This document shows positions 34,537 to 43,817 of a stretch of DNA of 64,000 nt, piece after piece (positions within the stretch are counted from its first letter, which is position 1; each line of letters begins with the position of its first letter). The notes under the pieces are model-generated. The model was not told the origin of the DNA. It ran no database searches and saw only the letters and a program-made list of their open reading frames with translations. A program made the position numbers and the translations under genes. The stretch comes from UBA1858 sp045106935 (GTDB lineage Bacteria > Pseudomonadota > Gammaproteobacteria > UBA4575), in NCBI GenBank assembly GCA_045106935.1, contig JBGCFN010000016.1, positions 1 to 64,000 of the forward strand, read 5' to 3'.

Positions 34537-35175
34537 ATGAGCAAACAATATATTTCAGATAAGTTCATTGAAGAATTTGATCGCGGCTTGCGAACATTAA
34601 CCAAAGCTTCAAGGCATTCACAACGCAACAACCCTTCAGAAATGCTTGAAGAGCAAGATCTTTCTGAGAAAGAGTCCCAGCTTAGCGGAAGACTCATGCG
34701 CGTGAATCATGCTGGTGAAATTGCAGCACAGGGCCTTTATCATGGCCAATCGTTAACAGCAAAAGAACCTGCCACACTTGAACAAATGAAAATTTCTGCT
34801 AAAGAAGAAGAGGATCATCTTGCCTGGTGTGAACAACGCTTAGCAGAATTGCAAACACCACGAAGCTTAATTGGCCCATTATGGTATTTAGGCTCCTACA
34901 CCATTGGTGCGACTGCAGGTTTATTTGGCGACCGTTGGAGCTTGGGGTTTGTTGCAGAAACCGAAGACCAAGTAGAACGACATTTAGACAATCATTTAAA
35001 CAAATTACCTGCACACGATCAAAAGAGCCGAGCAATCATTCAAAAAATGAAACAAGACGAGCATCATCATGGTCAAGCGGCTAGAGAGCTAGGTGGCAAA
35101 CCATTACCTAATCCGGTAAAAAAATCTATGCAACTGATATCAAAAATTATGACTACGGGCGCTTATTGGGTTTAA
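34537..35175 (+). CDS. coq7: 3-demethoxyubiquinol 3-hydroxylase Coq7
   Basis: Di-iron, O2-dependent hydroxylase for the last ring hydroxylation in ubiquinone synthesis, used in place of UbiF. 212 residues from the ATG at 34537. Iron ligands: R-V-N-H-A-G-E near 60-66, E-E-E-D-H-L-A-W near 95-102, E-T-E-D-Q-V near 145-150, and K-Q-D-E-H-H-H-G near 175-182. Follows the glcF-like gene with 4 bp between, so the two share a transcript. Convergent with speD, 25 bp apart. Confidence 0.96.
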   Translation: MSKQYISDKFIEEFDRGLRTLTKASRHSQRNNPSEMLEEQDLSEKESQLSGRLMRVNHAGEIAAQGLYHGQSLTAKEPATLEQMKISAKEEEDHLAWCEQRLAELQTPRSLIGPLWYLGSYTIGATAGLFGDRWSLGFVAETEDQVERHLDNHLNKLPAHDQKSRAIIQKMKQDEHHHGQAARELGGKPLPNPVKKSMQLISKIMTTGAYWV

Positions 35176-35200
35176 TCGAATTGAATTAACAAGAATAGAT

Positions 35201-35998
35201 TTAGGATAAATTCATCCCATAAAAGATTTCAGTCATCTCGTTTCTCAACTGAGATTCAATTTTTTCACGCTCTTCTTCGCTATATAGCTGTACATCCTTG
35301 GTAAAAAGATAATCACTTAAATCAAACTGCTTCAACATCATTTTCGTGTGGAAAATATTTTCTGGATATACATTCACGTCAATTCTTTGATATTGCTCGC
35401 GTGTTTTTTCTGACATGTATTCTTGAATTGAATTAATAGAATGATCTTTATAAAATTTTTGACCATTAATATCTCGAGTAAATCCTCGAATTCGATAATC
35501 CATAATGACAATATCTTCCTCGAAACTATCGATTAAATAGTTGAGCGCTTTAAGTGGAGAAATTTTGCCGCAGGTCGAGATATCTAAATCAGCACGGAAA
35601 GTACAAATGCCACCATCGGGGTGCGACTCTGGGTATGTATGTGCAGTGATATGGCTTTTATCTAAATGCGCAACCACACTGGGTGACTCAATCGCAGCAC
35701 ATTCAGTTTCTGGCTCGTGTGTATGGGCATTTTCCTCTGAAATTAACATGGTCACACTTGCGCCACTGGGATCATAGTCTTGTGTTGCTACATTCAAGAT
35801 GGTCGCCCCAATAATGTTAGCAACTTCTGTTAAAACGTGAGTCAATCTATCTGAATTATAAGTCTCATCGATATAAGCGATGTATTCATCTCTTTGTTTT
35901 TTAGTATTCGCATAGCAAATATCATAGAAATTAAAGCTTAATGTCTTGGTTAAATTATTAAATCCATACAAGCTGATCTTCGAATCATTTTCTGTCAT
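35201..35998 (-). CDS. speD: S-adenosylmethionine decarboxylase proenzyme
   Basis: Pyruvoyl enzyme that supplies decarboxylated SAM for spermidine synthesis. 265 residues, the E. coli type (264). Self-cleavage takes place before S115 in L-D-K-S-H-I-T-A-H-T-Y-P-E, giving a beta chain and a pyruvoyl alpha chain; P-D-G-G-I-C-T-F-R-A-D near 128 and the S-T-C-G site follow. speE is not adjacent. In pseudomonads the same order coq7-speD-osmC-vfr holds. Confidence 0.96.
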   Translation of the reverse strand: MTENDSKISLYGFNNLTKTLSFNFYDICYANTKKQRDEYIAYIDETYNSDRLTHVLTEVANIIGATILNVATQDYDPSGASVTMLISEENAHTHEPETECAAIESPSVVAHLDKSHITAHTYPESHPDGGICTFRADLDISTCGKISPLKALNYLIDSFEEDIVIMDYRIRGFTRDINGQKFYKDHSINSIQEYMSEKTREQYQRIDVNVYPENIFHTKMMLKQFDLSDYLFTKDVQLYSEEEREKIESQLRNEMTEIFYGMNLS

Positions 35999-36017
35999 TT
36001 TTTAGCTTTTTCTCCCA

Positions 36018-36446
36018 CTATTTTGGGTTCGTACTGTCCTGTATCTCATAATCATAGCTAAGCGCTACACTGTGCTCGAGCATCTTAGCAACGGAACAGT
36101 ACTTCTCAGACGTCAACTCAACGGCACGTTTAACATGCTTATCTTGAAGCGCTGCGCCTTTAACAATATAGTGGAGGTGAATTTTAGTGAAAACAGCCGG
36201 AATTTCATCTGCCCGCTGAGCACTAATTTCAATAATACAATCATCTACATCTACTCGAGATTTATGCAATATGCTGACAATATCGAATGACGAGCATCCA
36301 CCTAAACCGAGCAAAATCATCTCCATCGGCCGGGCACCTAAGTTACGCCCACCATGCTCAGGAGAACCGTCCATGACCACGGAATGGCCGCTTGAGGTCT
36401 CACCCACGAAGCTCATATGGTCCAACCACTTTATTCGTACATTCAT
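36018..36446 (-). CDS. OsmC/Ohr family protein
   Basis: 142 residues. The two redox cysteines of the OsmC family are present: L-G-G-C-S-S-F-D near 53 and K-Y-C-S-V-A-K near 115. The start V-R-I-K-W-L-D-H-M is of the YhfA type rather than of Ohr. Cytosolic; probable thiol peroxidase activity, but the YhfA branch lacks proven substrate. It starts 19 bp before speD on the same strand and is divergent from crp, as in P. aeruginosa where the vfr neighbour is of this type. Confidence 0.92.
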   Translation of the reverse strand: MNVRIKWLDHMSFVGETSSGHSVVMDGSPEHGGRNLGARPMEMILLGLGGCSSFDIVSILHKSRVDVDDCIIEISAQRADEIPAVFTKIHLHYIVKGAALQDKHVKRAVELTSEKYCSVAKMLEHSVALSYDYEIQDSTNPK

Positions 36447-36533
36447 TTGCTACCTTTCATTCTTACTCAAATCGACAGAGGGAACTTCCTACCCTAGACT
36501 TCATCAAAATAAACAAGAAGTCAGAGGTTCTTT

Positions 36534-37172
36534 GTGTCCAACTTACAAATTAAAATGCCTACAGTAGACCCTACAGTTGCACGCTTGTTGGAAAATTGCC
36601 ATACCAAGCGATACGCTAATAGCAGCCGCATTATCCATGCAGGTGACCCATCTACAACGCTTTATTATATAACTGGCGGTTCTGTCAGTGTAATGATTGA
36701 AGATGAAACCGGCCATGAAATGGTGTTGGCTTATTTAAATCAAGGTGATTTTTTCGGTGAAATGGGCTTATTTGAAGAAAATGAGCGTAGTGCACTGGTC
36801 ATCGCCCGTGGCGAATGTGAAGTCGCAGAAATTAGTTACTCTAAATTCCGCGAATTAGCACACCAAGACCCAGATATCATGATGCTACTTGCTGGTCAGA
36901 TGACACGCCGATTACGTGCGACTAGTCGTAAAGTGATCAACCTTGCATTTCTGGATGTCGCCGGTCGCGTAGCAAGAACATTATTAGACTTAGCGCATCA
37001 GCCAGATGCAATGACTCATCCTGACGGCATGCAAATTCGCATTACGCGTCAAGAGATAGCAAAAATTGTTGGCTGCTCACGTGAAATGGCCGGTCGTGTA
37101 TTAAAAGAACTTGAAGAACAAGGTTTAATTACTGCACACGGCAAGACAATCGTTGTATTCGGTACTCGCTAG
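36534..37172 (+). CDS. crp: cAMP-activated global regulator, CRP/Vfr type
   Basis: 212 residues from the GTG at 36534, chosen because A-G-A-G-G lies six bases before it; an ATG at 36555 is less well placed. The cyclic-nucleotide domain shows G-D-F-F-G-E-M-G-L-F-E near 76-86 and E-R-S-A-L-V near 89-94, with the residues that hold cAMP. The C-terminal helix-turn-helix is I-T-R-Q-E-I-A-K-I-V-G-C-S-R-E-M-A-G-R-V-L near 170-190; S-R-E-M resembles Vfr of Pseudomonas, and the recognition R-E-x-x-G-R core is kept, so a CRP-like TGTGA box should be read. Genome neighbours (trpC downstream, osmC upstream) also match vfr. Only one base differs from the canonical core: alanine replaces valine next to the G-R pair. 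Confidence 0.95.
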   Translation: MSNLQIKMPTVDPTVARLLENCHTKRYANSSRIIHAGDPSTTLYYITGGSVSVMIEDETGHEMVLAYLNQGDFFGEMGLFEENERSALVIARGECEVAEISYSKFRELAHQDPDIMMLLAGQMTRRLRATSRKVINLAFLDVAGRVARTLLDLAHQPDAMTHPDGMQIRITRQEIAKIVGCSREMAGRVLKELEEQGLITAHGKTIVVFGTR

Positions 37173-37186
37173 TCAATAGCTTGAGT

Positions 37187-37212
37187 TAGGGCTTACTTAT
37201 TAGTAAGCCCTA
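37187..37212. other. Perfect hairpin between crp and trpC without T run
   Basis: An 11-bp arm TAGGGCTTACT and its exact complement around a four-base loop. It spans the stop codon and last codons of trpC and lies 15 bp past the crp stop. No T run follows on either strand, so it is not a canonical terminator but may protect or end both convergent transcripts. Confidence 0.6.
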
Positions 37213-38015
37213 TCAGCAAAGAACAACTCCTTAAGTTTCGCTCCCGGGTCCGGAGCACGCATAAACGCTTCTCCCACCAAAAACGAATTCACACCATTAT
37301 CCTGCATCATTTTAATATCATCCTCAGTATGGATGCCGCTTTCAGTCACTATCAAACAATCATCAGGTATCATTTCTTTTAGACGAATTGTTGTTTGTAG
37401 ATCAACATCAAACGTGTGTAGATTTCTATTATTAATTCCCAACATAGTGGGATTAAGTGCTAACGCTCTTTTAAGCTCATCTTCATTGTGCACTTCAATA
37501 AGCACATCCATATTTTGAGCTTTGGACAATTCATACAACGACATTAATTTCTCATCATCCAGTGCAGCAACAATCAGTAATATACAATCAGCACCTAACA
37601 CACGAGACTCATAAATCTGAAATGGGTCAATAATAAAGTCTTTTCGTAATGCAGGCAGCGAACACGCCTTGCGTGCTAATTCTAATATTGGGCCACCACC
37701 TTTAAAAAATTCATTATCAGTCAATACCGACATACATGTGGCACCACCAAACTGATAACTACGTGCAATTGACATAGGATCGAAATCTTCCCTAATAATA
37801 CCCTGGCTTGGTGAAGCGCGTTTAATCTCAGCAATCACACCGGCTTTATTGGCGCTTGCCGCACCACGCAACATCATTTCAAATGGACGCTTTCCATCAC
37901 CTTCTTTTGACCACTCTTTCATTTGATCGAATGTCACTCGAGTTTGCTTTTCAGCAATTTCTTTTTCTTTATGCGCTAATATTTTGGCAAGTATCTCTGG
38001 TTTTTCTTCAGCCAT
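37200..38015 (-). CDS. trpC: Indole-3-glycerol phosphate synthase
   Basis: Closes the indole ring in tryptophan synthesis. 271 residues, monofunctional (no TrpF fusion). Landmarks: L-A-K-I-L-A-H-K-E at the N-terminus, I-A-E-I-K-R-A-S-P-S-Q-G near 59-70 with the catalytic lysine, L-R-K-D-F near 120, I-E-V-H-N-E-D near 170, and G-I-N-N-R-N-L near 192, closing with V-T-E-S-G-I-H. Last gene of trpE-trpG-trpD-trpC; 21 bp after trpD. Confidence 0.97.
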   Translation of the reverse strand: MAEEKPEILAKILAHKEKEIAEKQTRVTFDQMKEWSKEGDGKRPFEMMLRGAASANKAGVIAEIKRASPSQGIIREDFDPMSIARSYQFGGATCMSVLTDNEFFKGGGPILELARKACSLPALRKDFIIDPFQIYESRVLGADCILLIVAALDDEKLMSLYELSKAQNMDVLIEVHNEDELKRALALNPTMLGINNRNLHTFDVDLQTTIRLKEMIPDDCLIVTESGIHTEDDIKMMQDNGVNSFLVGEAFMRAPDPGAKLKELFFADRAY

Positions 38016-38036
38016 GATTAAGTTTCTTTTTAATTG

Positions 38037-39059
38037 TTAACTGCGATTAGTAAAATCTACAAGTTGTTTTAACGTTTGTTGCGCTGCTTTTGATGTTAAC
38101 CGATCACTCGCTAACTGCACCCCTTCTTTAAGTGAGCTCGCTTTCCCTGCAACATAAATGGCCGCACCGGCATTTAAACATACGATATCAGCGGCTGGGC
38201 TAGCATCACCATCCAAGACAGATGCAATCATTAATGCACTGTCAGCCACGTTATCAACTTTAATTTCATCCAAAGTGGCTCGTTCCAATTCAAATTCTTC
38301 TGGAGTCACTTGATAAGAAGTTATCTCTTGGTTCTTCAACTCACAAATATTGGTTTCACTGCTGATACTTATTTCATCGAGGCCATCCTGCGCATGGACA
38401 ACTAACGCATGCTCTGTCCCTAGCGATTGCAACACCTTGGCCAGTGGTTCTAGCCACTGATCATCAAACACGCCTAACACTTGTCTTTGAGCATTGGCAG
38501 GATTTGTTAATGGACCAAGCAAATTAAATAGCGTCCTCACACCTAATTCTTTTCGCGGACCAATTGCATGTTTCATACAACTATGATGCATCGGAGCAAA
38601 CATGAACCCAATACCAACTTCCTCAACACAAGCGGCAATTTGTTCTGGTGTGACATCTAATTTCACACCTAAGGCTTCCAACACATCAGCGCTGCCTGAT
38701 TGACTTGAAACCGAACGATTCCCATGCTTTGCTATTTTAACGCCTGCACTGGCAGCAACAATTGATGATGCAGTGGAAATGTTAAATGTTTTTTGTCCAT
38801 CACCCCCCGTTCCACAAGTATCTACCAGCGGCTGAGCATTGATATGTACTTTGCTGGAAAGGCTTCTCATCACTCCTGCGGCAGCAGCCAATTCCTCTAC
38901 ACATTCGCCTTTCATTCGTAATGCCACTATAAACCCTGCAATCTGAGCTGGGGTCGCCCCTCCTTGCATAATAATATTCATTACAGATTCCATCTGCTCA
39001 GAATTTAAATCACGTCTCTCTAGGACTTGTTCAAGCGCTTGCTGAATAGACATACTCAT
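38037..39059 (-). CDS. trpD: Anthranilate phosphoribosyltransferase
   Basis: 340 residues, usual length. The PRPP loop is D-T-C-G-T-G-G-D-G at about 80-88 and N-I-S-T-A-S follows; K-H-G-N-R-S-V-S-S-Q-S-G-S-A-D is near 107-121, and R-K-E-L-G-V-R-T-L-F-N-L-L-G-P-L-T-N-P near 166. Its start and the trpG stop share one base, so the two are translated in tandem. Confidence 0.97.
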   Translation of the reverse strand: MSMSIQQALEQVLERRDLNSEQMESVMNIIMQGGATPAQIAGFIVALRMKGECVEELAAAAGVMRSLSSKVHINAQPLVDTCGTGGDGQKTFNISTASSIVAASAGVKIAKHGNRSVSSQSGSADVLEALGVKLDVTPEQIAACVEEVGIGFMFAPMHHSCMKHAIGPRKELGVRTLFNLLGPLTNPANAQRQVLGVFDDQWLEPLAKVLQSLGTEHALVVHAQDGLDEISISSETNICELKNQEITSYQVTPEEFELERATLDEIKVDNVADSALMIASVLDGDASPAADIVCLNAGAAIYVAGKASSLKEGVQLASDRLTSKAAQQTLKQLVDFTNRS

Positions 39060-39640
39060 TAGTTTTGTTTTATAAAATTGTGTAAAAGATGATGTCCGAA
39101 CCCAGTTAAAATTGACTCTGGATGAAACTGCACACCCTCGACAGCGAGTTCTTTATGTCGCACACCCATAATCTCATCAATTTCGCCATTATCCTTTTGT
39201 GTCCACGCAGTTATCTCTAAGCAGCCGGGCAAAGACTGTCGCTCAATCACCAGTGAGTGATAGCGCGTGGCAGTAAACGGCAAGTCACAGCCATTAAATA
39301 CGTGCTTATCTTCATGGTAAACAGGAGATGTTTTGCCATGCATAATATCATTGGCTCTCACAATTTTACCCCCAAATGCTTGGCCTATCGATTGATGGCC
39401 CAAACACACTCCTAGTATTGGAAATTTACCTGCAAGTTTCTTTACGACGTCCAGAGACACACCCGCTTCATTAGGCGTACATGGGCCTGGCGACAGCACA
39501 ATGTAGTCTGGTTTTAACTCTGATATTTCTCGAATACCGATATGATCATTGCGTACCACTTTTACTTGTTGGTCTAATTCACCAAAATATTGGACTAAGT
39601 TATAAGTAAAAGAATCATAATTATCGATCATTAAAATCAT
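39059..39640 (-). CDS. trpG: Anthranilate synthase glutamine amidotransferase subunit
   Basis: 193 residues. Class I amidotransferase triad: cysteine in L-G-V-C-L-G-H-Q-S near 79, histidine and glutamate in V-Q-F-H-P-E-S near 171. Supplies ammonia to TrpE. In Gammaproteobacteria without a separate pabA this subunit also serves PabB, which may hold here. Start and stop overlap trpE and trpD by a single base each. Confidence 0.96.
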   Translation of the reverse strand: MILMIDNYDSFTYNLVQYFGELDQQVKVVRNDHIGIREISELKPDYIVLSPGPCTPNEAGVSLDVVKKLAGKFPILGVCLGHQSIGQAFGGKIVRANDIMHGKTSPVYHEDKHVFNGCDLPFTATRYHSLVIERQSLPGCLEITAWTQKDNGEIDEIMGVRHKELAVEGVQFHPESILTGFGHHLLHNFIKQN

Positions 39641-41115
39641 TATTCTGACCCCGCTTTTTCTGCCATTGCCGCTGCACGCAATACTGCTTTTGCCTTATTC
39701 AATGTTTCTATCCACTCATTATCTGGTTGCGAGTCATATACAATGCCCGCACCTGCCTGAACTGAAATTATATTATCTTTAATCACGGCAGTACGTATCG
39801 CAATGGCCGTATCCATATCGCCATTCCACGAAATATATCCAATGGCCCCCGAATACACACCTCGCTTCACCGGCTCGAGCTCATCAATAATTTCCATCGC
39901 ACGAATTTTTGGCGCACCCGATACCGTGCCAGCAGGAAACGTTGCGCGTAACACATCAATACAAGATTGATCAGGGGCTAATGTTCCTCTTACATTAGAA
40001 ACAATATGCATTACGTGTGAGTAACGTTCGACAATCATTTTATCTGTCAGCTCTACTGAACCCACTTCAGCAATTCTGCCAATATCGTTACGACCAAGAT
40101 CTATTAGCATTAGATGTTCTGCTAATTCTTTAGGGTCAGCTAGTAACTCTTCTTCTAATTCTTGATCTTGCTTGGCATCTTGGCCTCGTGGGCGTGTGCC
40201 GGCGATAGGACGTACAGTGACTTCTTTACCTTCCTGGCGCACAAGAATTTCAGGTGAGGAACCCACTATCTCAAAATCCCCCATGTTTAAGTAGTACATA
40301 TAAGGCGAAGGATTCAATCGACGTAAATGGCGGTATACATCAATAGCACTCCCATTAAATTCCGCATTCAATCGCTGCGATAACACCACCTGCATCACAT
40401 CACCCGCAACAATATACTGCTTGGCATTGACAACCGCTTCTTTAAAGCCTTGCTCACTGAAGCCAGACACGAAATCTAATTCTTTCACGTCATCTTCGTG
40501 GACTAGCAATGTTGATGAAGACACATTGTTTTGTAAAGTGATTGCAAGCTCATCAATGCGTGCTTTCGCATTGGTATATCCCGCCTCTTGCGTAGGTGCT
40601 AACACGACTATATAGACAGAGCCTTTCAAATTATCAAATACCAGAATTTCGGTTGCCAACATCAACATGATATCCGCAGTTCCAAACTCATCAGGATTCA
40701 AGCACTGGCCTAACTTAGGCTCTACATAGCGAATGGTGTCATATCCGAAATAGCCCACTAAGCCACCAATAAAACGAGGCAAGCCTTCAAGCTCTGCCAC
40801 TTTAAAGCGATCGCGATAGTCATTAATCCATTGCAAAGGATCCGAATCTTGTGCTTTTTCTACACATTGGCCACGTTGAAATACCTCGATTTGTTCACCG
40901 CGTACTTGCAAGCTCTCATCGCATTGCAAACCAATAATAGAGTATCGACCCCAGCGTTCTCCACCCTGCACAGATTCAAATAAGAAACTGTTTGGTGAAT
41001 TAGCAAGTTTTAAATAGGCGCTCAAGGGAGTATCTAGATCCGCCGCAACTTCTCTAAATACAGGAATATGGGTATAGCCTTGTTTGGCTAAATCAGAAAA
41101 TTGTTGTTTGTTCAT
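39640..41115 (-). CDS. trpE: Anthranilate synthase component I
   Basis: 491 residues. Chorismate-utilising fold with P-I-A-G-T-R-P-R-G near 315-323, L-I-D-L-G-R-N-D-I-G-R near 346, and A-T-F-P-A-G-T-V-S-G-A-P-K near 408-420. The N-terminal feedback site includes L-F-E-S-V-Q-G-G-E-R-W near 44-54 (an E-S motif that binds tryptophan). No Trp-codon leader peptide and no attenuator were seen upstream (41116-41246), so repression must be by other means. gph lies directly upstream on the same strand. Confidence 0.97.
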   Translation of the reverse strand: MNKQQFSDLAKQGYTHIPVFREVAADLDTPLSAYLKLANSPNSFLFESVQGGERWGRYSIIGLQCDESLQVRGEQIEVFQRGQCVEKAQDSDPLQWINDYRDRFKVAELEGLPRFIGGLVGYFGYDTIRYVEPKLGQCLNPDEFGTADIMLMLATEILVFDNLKGSVYIVVLAPTQEAGYTNAKARIDELAITLQNNVSSSTLLVHEDDVKELDFVSGFSEQGFKEAVVNAKQYIVAGDVMQVVLSQRLNAEFNGSAIDVYRHLRRLNPSPYMYYLNMGDFEIVGSSPEILVRQEGKEVTVRPIAGTRPRGQDAKQDQELEEELLADPKELAEHLMLIDLGRNDIGRIAEVGSVELTDKMIVERYSHVMHIVSNVRGTLAPDQSCIDVLRATFPAGTVSGAPKIRAMEIIDELEPVKRGVYSGAIGYISWNGDMDTAIAIRTAVIKDNIISVQAGAGIVYDSQPDNEWIETLNKAKAVLRAAAMAEKAGSE

Positions 41116-41246
41116 GTAAGTTTAATTTCATAGTTAATCGTGTAGGCAAGGGATTCACTTGGCAGACCAACGCCAATTGATATCAAATCGCCAACACTGA
41201 CTACAAAATATAAACATTCATCAAACTCTTTTTGGGATAACCCAAG

Positions 41247-41912
41247 TTAGAATAATTCAGGAATCTCTTTCAAACTATTCACGCAGATAGGCTGATACTT
41301 TTCCACGGAAACGCCGCGATTATAGCCATAGGAGACATAAATTGCACCTGTCCCAGCATGCCTAGCGCTCGCAATATCAGTTTCTGAGTCACCAATCATA
41401 TATCCAGTGTGTGGTTCACCGCCTAACTGCCGAATAGCCTCTAGCAACATTTCTGGTTCTGGCTTTTGTGTGGGCAAATCATCGCCACAGACGACAGCTT
41501 TGAAGTAGCTATCCATACCGAGCTTCTCCAATAAAGGAGGGGTAAATTTTCTCGGTTTATTAGTCACACAAGCCAGAGGAATATCTAGATTAGCAAAGTG
41601 CTCTAGCATTTCCATACAGCCTGGATAAACCAAGGTTTTCACAGCAATATTTTTCTCATATGCAATAAAGAACAGGGCTTTCGCTTTTTCTAGCAACACG
41701 TTATCAGGTTTTTCTTTCAAGACATGTATCAAAGCGCGTTCAATCAATTTTGCTGCACCATTTCCAATCCATGTTCGTGCTACGTCTTCATCAACTGTTC
41801 TAAGCTGGAGGTTGACTAACATCTCATTAACACTAAAGGTGATATCAGGAACACTATCAACTAAGGTTCCATCCAGATCGAAGCAAAGCCATTGCGGCCG
41901 CGCGCGCGTCAT
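41247..41912 (-). CDS. gph: Phosphoglycolate phosphatase (HAD superfamily)
   Basis: 221 residues. HAD motif I is C-F-D-L-D-G-T-L-V-D-S at 9-19, motif II V-T-N-K-P near 117, motif III lysine in Q-K-P-E-P near 148, and motif IV G-D-S-E-T-D near 172. Removes phosphate from 2-phosphoglycolate, a by-product of DNA repair and, in autotrophs, of RuBisCO oxygenation. Conserved between rpe and trpE as in pseudomonads; 30 bp after rpe. Confidence 0.94.
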   Translation of the reverse strand: MTRARPQWLCFDLDGTLVDSVPDITFSVNEMLVNLQLRTVDEDVARTWIGNGAAKLIERALIHVLKEKPDNVLLEKAKALFFIAYEKNIAVKTLVYPGCMEMLEHFANLDIPLACVTNKPRKFTPPLLEKLGMDSYFKAVVCGDDLPTQKPEPEMLLEAIRQLGGEPHTGYMIGDSETDIASARHAGTGAIYVSYGYNRGVSVEKYQPICVNSLKEIPELF

Positions 41913-41942
41913 AATTTAAGCAACCAGTCTTATACTTGAAAT

Positions 41943-42611
41943 TTACTCAGCCTTAGCTAGCTCTGCTCTCATGGCTGAAATGGTTTTTTGGTAATCATCC
42001 GAGTTGAAAATTGCAGAACCAGCTACGAATGTATCTGCCCCTGCCGCTTTAATTTTAGCGATGTTATCAATTTTGACACCACCATCGATTTCCAAACGAA
42101 TGGGCAAACCAGACTGATCAATGATTTCACGTGCTGCTCTGAGCTTATCTAGACTAGACTCTATAAAAGCTTGCCCACCGAATCCCGGGTTAACTGACAT
42201 GAGTAACACCATATCAATTTTATCAAGCACATAGTCTAAATAGTGCAAGGGTGTCGCTGGATTGAACACTAATCCACTCATGCATCCGGCGTCTCTAATT
42301 AATTGCAAACTACGGTCAATATGTTCACTTGCTTCAGGGTGAAACGTAATAATACTTGCACCTGCTTTAGCAAAGTCTGTGATCAATTGATCCACTGGCG
42401 ACACCATTAAATGCACATCAATAGGCGCCGTGACACCATGTTTTCTCAATGCTTCACAGACTAATGGCCCAATCGTTAAATTGGGGACATAGTGATTATC
42501 CATGACATCAAAATGTACTGTGTCAGCGCCAGCAGCAAGGACATTATCTACTTCCTCGCCTAAACGTGCGAAGTCTGCAGAGAGAATCGAAGGGGCTATC
42601 CAGTTTTCCAT
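41943..42611 (-). CDS. rpe: Ribulose-phosphate 3-epimerase
   Basis: 222 residues, TIM barrel. Signatures: A-P-S-I-L-S-A-D-F-A-R-L at 6-17, H-F-D-V-M-D-N-H-Y-V-P-N near 34-45, V-H-L-M-V-S near 67, and M-S-V-N-P-G-F-G-G-Q near 139-148. The catalytic aspartates are D36 and D174-region in E-I-D-G-G-V. First gene of the rpe-gph-trpEGDC run, with gph 30 bp downstream. Confidence 0.97.
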   Translation of the reverse strand: MENWIAPSILSADFARLGEEVDNVLAAGADTVHFDVMDNHYVPNLTIGPLVCEALRKHGVTAPIDVHLMVSPVDQLITDFAKAGASIITFHPEASEHIDRSLQLIRDAGCMSGLVFNPATPLHYLDYVLDKIDMVLLMSVNPGFGGQAFIESSLDKLRAAREIIDQSGLPIRLEIDGGVKIDNIAKIKAAGADTFVAGSAIFNSDDYQKTISAMRAELAKAE

Positions 42612-42748
42612 GTCTACCTACCAAAAAAGAGCTACTTTAACTTAGCCGCTTCAGATTTGCATTCGATTCGCAAAAATATTCTATGAAACTGATTTGCAAT
42701 CTGACTTATAATTTCTGCTATTAACTATAAACATAAAAACCAAACATC

Positions 42749-43231
42749 ATGAATTTAGAACCTTATTATTTCTCAATTGCCATTAGCTTACATGTGCTTG
42801 CAGCAGTCGTTTGGGTGGGCGGGATGTTTTTTGCTTATATGGCACTCAGGCCTGTGGCAGCAAAAATTTTAGAACCTGCTGTTAGACTGGCTTTATGGTC
42901 TCGAACATTGACTCGATTTTTTTTCTGGGTGTGGCTAGCCGTTATTCTCATACCAGTAACTGGCTACTGGATGATTTTCTCAGCATTTAATGGCTTTGCT
43001 GGTGTCGCTTGGTATGTTCACGTCATGCAAGCATTGGGGATTATAATGATTTTGATTTTCTTGCATGTTTTCTTTGCGCCTTTTATGCGCTTACGTCGTG
43101 CAGTGAGTGAAGAAAACTATCAAGAAGGTGGTAAAAATCTCGCTCTAATACGAAAATTAGTTGGGCTGAATTTACTCATCGGTTTACTCACGGTAATCAC
43201 CGCTATTGGTCTTGAGCATGTCCCTCTTTAA
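42749..43231 (+). CDS. CopD-like integral membrane protein
   Basis: 160 residues with four membrane helices (about 8-30, 50-75, 85-110, 135-158). The first helix has L-H-V-L-A-A-V-V-W-V-G-G-M-F-F-A, a motif shared by the copper-resistance CopD domain and related haem or copper membrane proteins; conserved histidines lie at the helix ends (H-V-M-Q near 92, H-V-F near 106). Function is unknown for most stand-alone members. Convergent with a cytochrome c gene; both may belong to respiratory metal or electron handling. Confidence 0.8.
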   Translation: MNLEPYYFSIAISLHVLAAVVWVGGMFFAYMALRPVAAKILEPAVRLALWSRTLTRFFFWVWLAVILIPVTGYWMIFSAFNGFAGVAWYVHVMQALGIIMILIFLHVFFAPFMRLRRAVSEENYQEGGKNLALIRKLVGLNLLIGLLTVITAIGLEHVPL

Positions 43232-43254
43232 ATAAATGCCTATGTATCTGACAC

Positions 43255-43289
43255 AAAAAAGGCCGTCTTAGTTAAAGACGGCCTTTTTT
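43255..43289. terminator. Bidirectional intrinsic terminator
   Basis: Stem GGCCGTCTT with AAGACGGCC, five-base loop, A run before and T run after. It lies between the CopD-like gene (plus) and the cytochrome c gene (minus), serving both. Confidence 0.92.
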
Positions 43290-43305
43290 AAAGACTAAAC
43301 TGAGC

Positions 43306-43617
43306 TTATTGGCAAGCCAAGCTTGCATAATATGCAGCAAGATTAGCCATATCTTCTTCACTTAGACCAGCTACCATTGGTGCCATCTGAGCATTTTTGC
43401 GAGTACCATCTTTAAATGCTTTTAATTGTGCAAGCAAATACTGCTCTTTCTGGCCAGCAAGATTTGGCCAAATGGGTGTTGGACTGATGCCCGTACTACC
43501 ATGACACGCAGCACACGCAGTTGATTTAGCCTTACCTGCTTCAATATCAGCTGCATTTGCTGTCGCAGCAAATAACGCAGCACTAGCGACTAAACCTAAT
43601 AAAATTGACTTCATCAT
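43306..43617 (-). CDS. Periplasmic class I c-type cytochrome (c553-like)
   Basis: 103 residues. A signal peptide ends A-T-A-N-A near residue 22. One haem motif, C35-A-A-C38-H39-G, with T-G-I-S-P-T-P-I-W-P-N-L-A-G-Q typical of the cytochrome c553/c4 half; the likely axial methionine is in A-Q-M-A-P-M near 78. A soluble electron carrier, possibly to a cbb3 or aa3 oxidase elsewhere. The conserved A-Y-Y-A-S-L is at the C-terminus. Confidence 0.93.
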   Translation of the reverse strand: MMKSILLGLVASAALFAATANAADIEAGKAKSTACAACHGSTGISPTPIWPNLAGQKEQYLLAQLKAFKDGTRKNAQMAPMVAGLSEEDMANLAAYYASLACQ

Positions 43618-43817
43618 AAAAAACTCCTGTAATTAAAACTGATTCCTGCTGAAAAGCAGGTGCATTGTACAATTATCGACACAATAGACAAATAATATAG
43701 CCCGCTTGTATGACATACGTCATATTGCACGCTGAATTTAGCCAGATTAGTTTGCCCACCGAGTTCTCGACCAAGCTCTGATACAATACTGCTCATACAA
43801 ATCAGATCAGTCTAGTT

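Noticed and set aside
41116..41246. Possible trp leader peptide and attenuator before trpE
   Set aside because: No run of tryptophan codons and no pair of competing hairpins could be found.
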